The notes beneath the pieces are model-generated. The model was not told the origin of the DNA. It saw only the letters and a list, made by a program, of their open reading frames with translations, and ran no database searches. The translations under genes and the position numbers were made by a program. A DNA stretch of 64,000 nt from Lytechinus pictus (Eukaryota > Echinodermata > Echinoidea > Temnopleuroida > Toxopneustidae), in NCBI RefSeq assembly GCF_037042905.1, contig NC_087259.1, forward strand, positions 21,548,001 to 21,612,000, given 5' to 3'. This document shows positions 26,193 to 36,600 of this stretch, piece by piece. Each line of letters begins with the position of its first letter. The stretch's first letter is position 1.

Positions 26193-28952
26193 AGCCCTAC
26201 AAATATTGTTAACATGGGACTTCATTCCTAGTTCATTCTCGACAATTACCCCTAGATCCCGTGCCTTCGAGACTGGCTGAATGATAGAACCAGCAACATT
26301 CAGAGTTGAGACATCATATGAGTTCCTGTGACGAGACGTTATGTGCAAGATCTCAGTTTTCTCAGAATTCAACTTCAAACTATTCGTAATTGACCATTTC
26401 ATAATTCCATCTAAACACGACTCTATCCTAGGGATAATTGAACTACGGTCCCTATCTGAGAACATTCTATATAACTGGGTATCATCTGCATATACAATTC
26501 TATTTATACCTTGCTCCTCAATAATGGATTCTAGAGAAGCAGTATACATTATATAACACAACGGTCCCATTACAGAACCCTGAGGTACACCATCTGACAA
26601 CGAAACTGGTGCAGATGACACACAATCAATTACTACACTCTGAGAACGATTTCTAATATATGAGTTGAACCAATTCAATGCTAGACCTGAAAAACCATAT
26701 CTGGAGGACAGACAAGATAGTAAAACATCATGATTAATACAGTCAAAAGCAGAAGAGTAATCAAGCAACACAAGAAGTGCTTCCTTGCCCTTATCAGCCG
26801 TTAGTAGGAGGTCGTTGTAGATACGAAGCATAGCCGTTTCAACGCTATGGTCCTTTCTATAAGCTGATTGCGTTTTGCCATACAGATCATTGGATGAGAG
26901 ATAAGCATGAACCTGCTTAGCACATGCTCGCTCAATTATCTTACCAATGAACTTCAGTTTAGCTATCGGCCTGTAGTTTTTCAGCACCTCAGGATCTAGT
27001 CCAGGTTTTTTCAAAAGAGGATTGACATTTGCCTGTTTAAGCGAATCTGGAAAGTGACCATTTCTGAATGACAGGTTGATGATTCGAGCAATCACTGGAG
27101 ACAATTCGTCCACACATTTCTTGACAAGCCATGTCGGTAGAGGGTCCATCTCACAGGAGGTAGATGGGGAATCTATAATCAATTTCTTCACTGCTTCTAC
27201 AGTAACACAGTCAAACTCTATCATACAGGGATGCTCTCCTGGCGTCACATCAGTGCCTGGTTTATGTGTACTTACAGGTGCTGACGCAAAAGAAGACGTG
27301 ATGTTTTCAATTTTGTCAGAGAAGAACTGTGAGAAATGATCTGCAAGTTGGCGCCTGTTCATACCCTCGTTTGATGGAAGGGTTTTGCTTGAAGATGGTG
27401 AGGACAATCTACAAACTTTCTGGAACAGTTGACGTGCACTACAGCCTTCAAAAGAAAGTCTGTAGTATTCTTTCTTTGCCTGTTCAAGCATGTTCTTATA
27501 AAGAATACGCTGCTTTCTGAAGATTTGTCGATATACCTCAAGTTTAGATGAATTCCACAAGCGTTCCCATCTACGCAGATCCTGTTTGGCTAAACGGAGG
27601 GAATTATTATACCACGGTGCATGGGGACGGGCTCGAACTTCTCGTATCATCTCAGGTGCATGGACATCCATAAGATCTGCTAGAACATTTTCATACTGAT
27701 CGATGAGAACATTGAGATCAGAAGATGGAGTGACGCAGAGTGTTGACGAACGAATATCAGATCGAAAAGCATCAATGTCCATGTCTCGAAATTTGCGAAA
27801 TTTGACCTTCACCTTGTGTTGCTCTGGTTTGCTCAAGTTCAACCAACATTCAACTACGGCATGGTCTGAGGGCAAAGGATTTGATGTCTTAACCTCATCA
27901 ACAAAGTTATCCAGAGCTCGTGTCAAGATAAGATCCAACGTGTGTCCGGCCTCGTGCGTAGGACCTGCCACCAATTGACTGAAGTTAGCCGAGGAAATGA
28001 TATCATTAAATATCACAGCATTTTGATTGGAAGCATCGTCCACATTAAAGTTAAAGTCTCCGCACAGCATGACAAAACCGGGATGTAAAGCAATGTCTTC
28101 CAGGAGAAGTAAAAAATCATTATAGAATAGAGGAACAGTCAAGCGCTTATCTGAAGTCATTTGTGGCCTATAGACTACTACAAAACGAACAGGTAAGCAG
28201 TTACTGGAACTAATAATCAAGTCCATGTATTCAAATGACTCAAATACTTTGGTCTCGCACAATCTAACATCAAATGACTTCCGAAGGCAGATGCATATTC
28301 CCCCTCCTCTCCTGTTCAGTCGTGGCACATGGTGCAGCTGATAGTCTGGAAGTGTACTTTGTAAATCTGCCAAAATGTGATGACTTCTATAATCCGCTGT
28401 CAGCCAGGTCTCTGTAATAGCAAAGATGTCAATGCTTCTCTCAATTATTAGATCACAGAGCACATGAGTTTTCTCATTAAGCGAATGGGCATTCCATAAG
28501 GCAAAAGTACACTTATCATTGTCTAGTGAAGATCCAAACGATGATAACAATGAAGGCTCAGGCCCAGGCCCAAGGTCCGATATCAGTGACGTTGAAAGCA
28601 AAGACGACTCCGGTGATAGTGAAGAAGGCTCCAGCTCAAGAGAGGGGCTTTCAGAAGTGGTATAAACTAGTGAGCTATTACCAGCAAGGTTTTGGTCCCC
28701 AAGCTTTTTGAAATTCTGATCATCTGCTCTCGGAATGACAAAATGGCGCCTCCGATTCCTTCCACCCTTGTGGCCACGTCTAGTTTTAGCTTTTCTTTGG
28801 ATCTTAAGATCTCTGATCCTTTCCCTCACACATGGTTCCAGATGGTACGCAACATGATGGCGCAGGCTGCAAAGCTGTGCACTCGTGTATGCTCTTTGAA
28901 CAGGCAAGGTTGGATCTAGACTGGTTGACGTAGATGAATTTTCAACGCCAGT

Positions 28953-28979
28953 TGGTCCTGGGTTCATGTGAACATCTCC
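28953..28979 (-). other. 2A-like ribosome-skipping motif in the LINE ORF
   Basis: Codons read G-D-V-H-M-N-P-G-P. The canonical 2A motif is D-V/I-E-x-N-P-G-P, in which the ribosome skips the Gly-Pro bond. Here the Glu position is His while NPGP is intact. The motif lies 66-74 residues after M56, directly downstream of a signal-like segment and upstream of the endonuclease. 2A-like sequences at LINE N-termini are known from sea urchins. Activity of this variant is uncertain. Confidence 0.7.
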
Positions 28980-29339
28980 ACACTGTGCAAGTTGAAGTTG
29001 GAATGTACATACAGCATTGCTGTAGTAGGCTATTCTCCTTCCACAATAGCCCTTGTGTGGGTGTTCTTTATTCTTCAGGTCATGATTACAAGAGTGAAGT
29101 TGATGTCCATTGTAAGAAGATCCAGCAATGAATTGAAATGAAATCACCAGGACAATAAGATGAATAGCCTTCATTGTAAAAGTAACTCCAATCAAAAGAG
29201 GAATTAACTTGAATTTCTTAGTTGAATGACCAGTTACCGGCTCTGTACTGCAGTAATGGCTGTCTGCCACCTTGTTGAGAGAACCAATGTCCAAACTATT
29301 CAACCCAAAAGAACAGCAACATCTTGTGAGGAACAGCAA

Positions 29340-30039
29340 TAAAATTATCTAGCCAAGCCCATTTATAATTTCCTCTCTAGAATGTTTTATTTTCTTTATT
29401 ACGAACTTATTAGCTATTTTATTATCTCAAAGGATAATTATAAATACTTTTTAATTTTTCTAAATTTTCATATGTATAATTGAAATCACAAAAATGTTAG
29501 TCATTTTGCTTCCCCCTTAAACAAACCAAACAAATGGGCAGTGAGTGTATAGTGAAGTGCAAAAATAAAATGAAAGACAGCCCCTTCTCCACGAGTTGAT
29601 CATAATTTTCTTTCCCCCTTTTTCCCCCAGAAGAGATATTACTTCTTGTTCAGTGATTGCATTTAAGAATAGAATGGATAAGCACTGGGAGAATGTTGCC
29701 TATGATTTTGAGTGATTTTCGATTTTGTTGTGCTTTTCATGGAATTTTTTGCTGTCTACGATACCCCTGCCACCCCTCCCTGCCTACACAAGTAGTGCAT
29801 CTAATTTTGTCGGAACATGCTGAAGGAGAGCAGCGATAGACATTCTACTTTGGTCGATGAACAGGCTTTTTCCTACAACATCGCTGGAGTAAACTAAACG
29901 AGCGAGCCAATGTGTTAATGATAAATTTTGTCATGGGGCCGAATAATTCCATTCCCTTTCCTACTCTTTTCTTCTTTTTTTCTGAGTCGTAAAAATCTGG
30001 GTGGGGGTCCATGGTACCAAGCCCATTACCCCTTCGTTT
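29340..30039. other. No gene; AT-rich spacer between two LINEs
   Basis: It may hold the 5' untranslated part of the minus-strand LINE and the decayed start of the plus-strand LINE. Neither boundary can be fixed from the sequence. Confidence 0.4.
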
Positions 30040-31713
30040 GTGATTAGGCAGAAGCAGTTTCGGGTCTTGAACTATGCCTGTAATATTTAAAGGTTTTAGA
30101 ACGCGTTGTGGCTTCTCAGATGCGTGCTTATCTCTCAGACTCGGATTTATTCCCCAAAATGCAATCAGCATACCGAAGCGATCATTCAACTGAGACAGCT
30201 CTACTAAAAGTGTACAATGATATCTTGCTCGCTCTGGATAAGGGTCATGAAGCCATATTGATGCTACTTGACTACTCGATCGGCAGCCTTTGATACGATT
30301 AACCATCAAAGAATTATTCAGTGCTTCCGAGAACGTTATCGTATCAGTGGTACGGTTTTGAATTGGCTTCAATCATACCTTGAAGATCGAAAGCAGATCG
30401 TTGTTGTAAATGGAGTTGAGTCCGATGCTTATCCTCTGGAGTGGGGAGTACCTCAAGGCTCCGTTATGGGGCCCTTGGACTTTATTCTATATACTGGCCC
30501 TCTTTCCGACATCATCGCTGCTCATGAAGGTATAAATCACGTGCTATATGCTGATGATACTCAACTCTATGTGGTCATTCATCGTGATGAGCTGACTGTT
30601 GGCATCTCATCTATGGACAAATGTGTGAAAGACATTAAAGTCTGGGCTGGCAAGAATAAGCTTCTGCTCAATGACGACAAGACTGAGATGGTTCACATTT
30701 CTTCACAATTTCGAAAGCGGAATGGTCGTGCAGTCATCACTATTGATGGAGCTGTCATTAATCCTACTGAGTCCACCAGATATCTTGGTGTCATAGTAGA
30801 TGACGCATTAGACTAGGGAACATATTCGTAAGGTCTGCAGAGTGGCATCCTTTGGTATTTACAGAATCGGCAAACGTAGAAAGTATCTGAACCAGAGTTC
30901 CATTGAGCGCCTTGTCAACGCATTTGTAACGTCACATTTGGATTATTGCAACAGCTTACTTGTCAGCCTACCAGCCTCCCTTCTTACCCCTCTTCAACGA
31001 ATTCAAAACACAGCTGCCCGTCTCATCATTCGCACTAGAAAGCACGATCACATCACTCCTGTCTTGCAAACATTACATTATACTGGTTAAATATCCCTCA
31101 CAGAATTCAATTAAAAATACTTCTTCTCACATACAAGGTAATTCATGACCTTAATTGCTCCATCATACCTAATCGATCTTATCTCACAAAGATATCCTAC
31201 TTCCATGTCTCTCCGCCCATCATCAAAACTGTAACTTACACCTGGCCCTCGCACTCGTACCCGTTATGGTGATCGTGCTTTCTCGATGTGCGCCCCTGCT
31301 CTCTGGAATAATCTCCCTGCCCACATTCAGAATTCTCCTACTGTCGATGTATTTAAAAATCGACTCAAAACCCATCTTTTTAATCAACAAAGCAAGTAGG
31401 CTGTTGTAATTACCAATTATCTCTTATCTTTCCATTTATTTGTTGTTATATGATTGATATTTCATTCTCTCTTCATGTTCTACACTTAATGATTACCAGT
31501 TATCTGTTATTTTCTTTCTACTTCATTTATTGATTTTTGTTTATAAAATTATGATTGACATTATTACACTTATACACTTATATTCATACTATGTTTCTAT
31601 TTAGATTAATTATATTGGACTTGTTTTATTTACGTTCTGTTTAAATTGTAAAGCGCTTAGAAACTGTATTGTATTAAGCGCTATATAAAAGCTCCATATT
31701 ATCATTATTATTA
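30040..31713 (+). mobile_element. 5'-truncated CR1/L2-type LINE with (ATT)n tail
   Basis: The RT-domain remnant at 30060-31380 is followed by a 3' region ending in AAAGCGCTTAG ... AAGCGCTATATAAAAG and an ATT-rich tail (31650-31713). The same AAGCGCTATATAAA plus (ATT)n ending occurs, in the opposite orientation, in the SINEs at 50545 and 61917, pointing to shared 3'-end recognition. The endonuclease and all upstream parts are missing or unrecognisable. Confidence 0.8.
30090..31400 (+). pseudogene. LINE reverse-transcriptase pseudogene
   Basis: The frames together read KVLERVVASQMRAYL, QSAYRSDHSTETALL, LLDYS / AAFDTINH, GVPQGSVMGPLDF, YADDTQL and RYLGVIVDDALD. They then continue through GIYRIGKRRKYLN, NAFVTSHLDYCNSLL and RLIIRTRKHDHITPVL. 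The catalytic Asp-rich box is broken by an extra ATCG in TCGATCGGCAGCC (about 30280), shifting the frame. A stop after DDALD (30814) and another near 31088 break it further. It is the same clade as the LINE at 25149-29339 but a different family (for example DTINH here versus DCINH there). Confidence 0.85.
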
Positions 31714-33611
31714 TATATCCTAAAATAAACAAACAAATCCCAAGGAAAATTTCAATTAAGATTTTCTTCTCTGCCCTACCATACCATACACGTGCAGGGA
31801 ATTTCCCTAACGTACATGTACGTACGTATACGTACTACATGTACTGTAGCTGAATATGAATGTGAACGATTTGCCCTAACTCTGAGTCTGAGGTTCACCC
31901 CCGGCAAAGTAGTGAGTTTATTGGTTATTTTACACTGTGCGTCTTGAGATTTATCCTCAAATAAGTCACCAGTACATTCAACTCTGCTTAACTTTATGTT
32001 GGTGGGATTGCTTGGATTAAATAATATTACAGTAGCAGCATTAACCAGGTCATGTCATGACATGCCATGGGAATGAACAATCTAGCGCCATATTCAACTC
32101 TTGTGCACACATATCTAATTGGTGTATCACAATTCTGTGTTAAAGTCGTTCGAATTGCACAGTCACTAAATCCCGAGGTATAGCACATAGTTTTGTGTGA
32201 GATTATCTACACACAATCTGATAAGTAATTTCAGAGTCAACAAAGAGCTGAATATTTTTCACTGCCCTCTGGCTTTCTTTATAGTTTCCAGCTAAATCAA
32301 AACAATTCCAAGAAAAATGGCAAACAGATAACCCTTTCGTGGATTTAAAGATGCAAAATATGAAATTTTAGCAACTTTTGGTGAAGGTTTTATTTTTAAC
32401 TTAAATTTAGTTAAAATAAACGCCCATTTATAAATAGCGAAGAAAAAAAATATAAATAAACGTAATGACTCAGGCCTACGTTGCTGAAAATAAACTCTTA
32501 TGTGTGTTCTTTTATACTGTACATGATTCTCAATTGTTATTTTGTATGACCTTTAAAAATAAAGAGTAGTGCCGTCATAATAAAAAAATAAAACGAATTG
32601 GGCAAGCAAATTTTTTCATCACTTGCCCAACAGGGCAAGTGACGAAAAAAAAATTTGTAGAGGCCTGCCGTAGTGAGTTTTTTTTTTTAATGCATTAACG
32701 TTTATTTAGACTCTGACTCATTCTAAATTTATTTTATTCATTTATATATATATTTATTCATTCTAAGGTAATCCTGCTTACCTTGGTTGTTGAGAGACAA
32801 GAGACATCACCGGTATCCGACGACAAAGTTCCATGTAGCTCACAATCTCTGGTATAATCTCACTCTGGTATCTGGTCTGGTATAATGGTCTCTGCCGTGG
32901 CCCGGCGTGGCAGCTCTTTATATACGTGGCTGCTGGGCCTACGGTTGACTGGGCAGCAAGGGCTATTGATCGGGGGAAACAGGGGATCAGGGGCAGGGTC
33001 TCCTGCCCTACAATGTAATCTTACCGATTACTATATTTCATTTACTACTATTGTTGACTGATTAATAATGATTGATTTATTGAGGCCTAGACCTCTATTT
33101 ATTTATTCAAATTTATTTTTGTTTTTATTTTACTTAACTTATTCCTTATTTTGAAGTTGAACTCATCCCCCACCCACAAAAATGTGATTTTGTTATTCCT
33201 TTTCAAATTATATTGTTTATATTACAGAGGGGTATTATATACTCTTATACTGTAATTTAAATATAACAGTGAAGTTATATTTTTACATTAGCACAAGAAT
33301 GTATCATGCTACACAATTGACGGAATAAAAAAGGGTGAGGGTGGTTGAGATGGTCGGGAAAACGATGCAAACAAAGTCTAAGGGAGCGATACGATTCATG
33401 GGTTAAATATGGCGATATAGCTTGGCACGAGTTCAGAATTTGATTTATTTTTTAATCGGTGCACAGACCTAGTTTGCAAAAAAGGCCATGATGATCAATG
33501 TTGTACACTCTCCAACTCAAGTCATTTCAACATATCCAATCAAGTACTTGTAAAACCTTTTCTTATCTTTAATACAGACTAAACCCAACTGTGGATTAAA
33601 TCTGATTTAAA
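31714..33611. other. Intergenic region upstream of deoxyhypusine synthase
   Basis: No coding sequence. A hairpin at 32608-32656 pairs TTTTTTCATCACTTGCCC with GGGCAAGTGACGAAAAAA around a 4-nt loop. A palindromic ACGTAC cluster lies at 31810-31850. The 33300-33611 part presumably holds the promoter and 5' untranslated region, but I recognise no clear core-promoter motif. Confidence 0.45.
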
Positions 33612-36600
33612 ATGGCTGCACCTCCAGATGTAGCGACATCGGCCGTCTTGGTCCAGAGCTCCGAGATGCCAGAAGGCTCGGTAAAGGTCAAAGGTTATGA
33701 TTTCAATGAGGGCATTGATTATCACAAGCTTCTGCAATCTTTCAAGACATGTGGATTCCAAGCTACGAATCTAGGACTGGCTATAGAAGAAATTCAGAAG
33801 ATGGTATGTTTTGCAAGTAAATTCCCTCTCTCATTTAAACAACTGACTAAAGGGAGAGCTAAATTATAAAAGGTATAAATCACTCTGTTTGGGGTAAGAT
33901 GGGTTGGAGTTTGCTGTGCAAACCCTTCGCTAGCGGAAAGTTGTCCAAATATGATGCTAAACTTTTCAGGCTGGGACTTAAACCTAGAAAATCCCTTTCA
34001 TTGTATTTTTTTCGAGTATTTTGTCAAGACCTATTTGTCAGTAAATTTTCAATCTGTGTCTGCACTATTTGTTGGCAGTTTAGGTCTCAGGGGGGGGGGG
34101 GGAGGGCACTCACATGTATTGGTGGTACGGGATGTGCCGCTTTGATGACCCCCTTTTTCAGACCTAATTCTTAGTTCTCTAGATACTCTGAATGACAAAA
34201 GTTCCATTCAGAAGCAACCCCGCCCCGCTCGCAAGACCCCCTTTACGAAACATCTCAGTTCCCTAGCAATGCCAAAATTGTCTAGTGCAAGCACCGCATG
34301 CAAGAGCTGCATGCACGGCTTCACAACTCCCTCCGCTAGCAGCTCCATGCACTGCTAGCGCTCGTAGCACCCATATAGACACCGTACCCACTGTACCGCG
34401 ATCCCGTTCCGAAGACCCTGTTCTCACACCGCCCGATATATATTTAGTTCCCAAGACCTCGTATTTTACCCATGTGGTCAGTTCCTTAGACCCCCATTTC
34501 GGATGTCATGAGGCACACCTCCATCAAAATATACTTTTAGTGCCCCCCCCCCCTTCCGGGTTTAGGTTGTGGTTGGGGTTCGCAAAATGTACATAGAAAA
34601 AACACCAAATGGATTTTAAAAATCTGATTTTCAAGTAATAATATTTAAACAAAAGGGTTTGATCTTCCTCCGGTTCACAATGGTCAGTCACCTTGAACTT
34701 AATCTTTATTCCAAGAACATTGTTTTACCTAATTATTTAAAAGGATAAAAGGAACCAGAAAATAACAGGAATGCTAAATGAGTATGGGTACAAGTACGTA
34801 ATGTCTTTGTATATTTAAAAAACAAGCAGGTACCTGTTGTATGAATCTTGCTATTATTATGATAACTATGCCAGCCAGTGGTTATTACTGTTGTAACACT
34901 GCTCAACAGCCAATCAAAAGCAAGGATTCTATCAAATTTCCTATTGGAGGGAAAGCTTCTTATAGTAGTAACTTATATGGAACAGGGTCCAGAATATGTA
35001 TCATGTAATACCAAATGTGCTCTTGCAATTCATAATTGATATTTTTTTCTTCAGATATCAAAGAAAGAGGAAGGATATGATGAAGAGGAAGCAAAGAAAG
35101 GAGCTGAACTTAACCCTTGTGGTCGACTCAAGTCAAACTGTACCATTTTCCTCGGTTACACCTCTAACCTCATCTCATCAGGACTCAGAGAAACCTTTAG
35201 TTTCTTGGCTCAACATAATTTGGTGAGAAACTGAAGCTCTCCCCTTCTCTCTCTTCACCCCTACCCCCCCCCCCCCCCCTTCCTCTCTATGTTTCTCTCT
35301 ATACAAGTTTAAATACTTATCCTATATGTAAATTGGCATTACTACATTTTTTCCATTACAAAATACAATTTGTTTGGTATGAAAGCATCTACAGAAATAT
35401 CTACTTCTACTCTTGGGGTGATCCTACACATAGGCGGCGGAAACGGGGGGGGGGGGGGGGACCTGTCCCCCCTAAATTTTTAGTTGAGAACCTTTTTTTC
35501 TTTTTTTCTTTTTTTTGCTTGTCAATTGTTTTTCCTGCTTCCCCCCCTAAATTTTTTGTTGTACCCCAAAAAAATTTTGGTTGATAAACTTTTTTTTTTT
35601 TTGCTTGTCAAATTTTTTACCTGTGTCCATCCCAAAATTTCAGGTGGACCCCCCCTAAATTTTTTTCCTTCTGCCGCCAATGATCCTACATGGAGGGGTA
35701 ATCTGACCCCCTCCCCCCTTTACCCCCCTGTGATCATACCCTGGTACTGCATATCTTCAATGTTGAGTCTTTTCACAAATGAAGAAATGCAAAATATGAT
35801 GGCTATATGTTGGCTTTAGAATTTAATTTCAAACATTCACTAAAGTATGAGGCATAATTCATGTAAAACAAAAATACTAGGAAAGTTTAAGATTTTGCCT
35901 GGACAGTAAGCCCAACTTACCGACTTTTAATGTCATCTTCTTCACCCCCCCTCTCTCTCTCTCTCTTCCATTCAAGGTTGATTGCATAGTGTCTAGTGCT
36001 GGAGGCATTGAAGAAGACTTCATAAAATGTTTAGGAGATACCTATATTGGGGATTTCAGCCTGAAAGGTCGTGAGCTTAGACCAAAGGGCATCAATCGTA
36101 TTGGCAATCTCTTGGTTCCGAACGAAAACTACTGCAAGTTTGAGGACTGGCTCATGCCGATCTTGGACCAGATGTTGATTGAGCAGAACACGGAGGTTGG
36201 TTTGATATTTAACTGGATGGATTCTCAGCTGCATGCATATAAAATTCAGTTAAGATGTTATGATGCATATACTGTACATGATTTTTTTTTTGGGGGGGAT
36301 GGAATGTGGTTGAGCAAAATGAGAGGTGGAAATTTGCTATGACATCACAGATGCATTATGAGCTTGACAAATTATGAAGTGCAGAGCCCATGAGTGAATT
36401 CAACTTTTAAAAATGCACAACTATTTGGCATATCTCCATTTGCATGACAAATTATGTAACTATTACTGCTCATTTTCCCTACTCTTTAATTGATTGCATT
36501 CATATCAATTGCATGTTTATATTACAGGGTATCAACTGGACGCCATCCAAGATGATTGCTAGGTTAGGCAAGGAAATTGATGATCCAAGTTCTGTCTACT

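Larger units (their letters stand above)
25078..29339 (-). mobile_element. CR1/L2-type LINE, near full length, carrying a nested MITE
   Basis: The element runs right to left. Its 3' end is an (ATT)n tail at about 25078-25098, typical of CR1/L2-like LINEs; the 5' limit is uncertain and lies at or beyond 29339. It contains one long ORF (25149-29339) coding for endonuclease and reverse transcriptase. Apart from the 499-bp insertion at 25694-26192 the frame is intact, which suggests a fairly young copy. It lies in intergenic DNA about 4.3 kb upstream of the deoxyhypusine synthase start. Confidence 0.85.
25149..29339 (-). pseudogene. LINE ORF: signal/2A-like N-terminus, APE endonuclease, reverse transcriptase
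   Basis: Residue numbers count from the Met at 29339. A second Met (M56) precedes a hydrophobic signal-like stretch (about 57-73). A 2A-like GDVHMNPGP lies at 121-129 and a basic patch, including RRGHKGGRNRRR, at about 188-199. The endonuclease spans about 277-500: WNAHS near 282, ITETW with E310, GDFN 427-430 and SDH 491-493. The reverse transcriptase spans about 730-1040: catalytic DYSSAFD 860-866, GVPQGSVMGPL 917-927 and YADD 950-953. After residue 1049 the frame runs into the MITE at 25694-26192. It resumes in the same frame at 25685 and ends with the LWNSLPPTLR ... KTHIF tail, so the protein without the insertion would be about 1227 residues. Insertion plus duplication is 507 bp, a multiple of three, but it brings in-frame stops. 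Which Met is used is not decided by the sequence. Confidence 0.85.
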
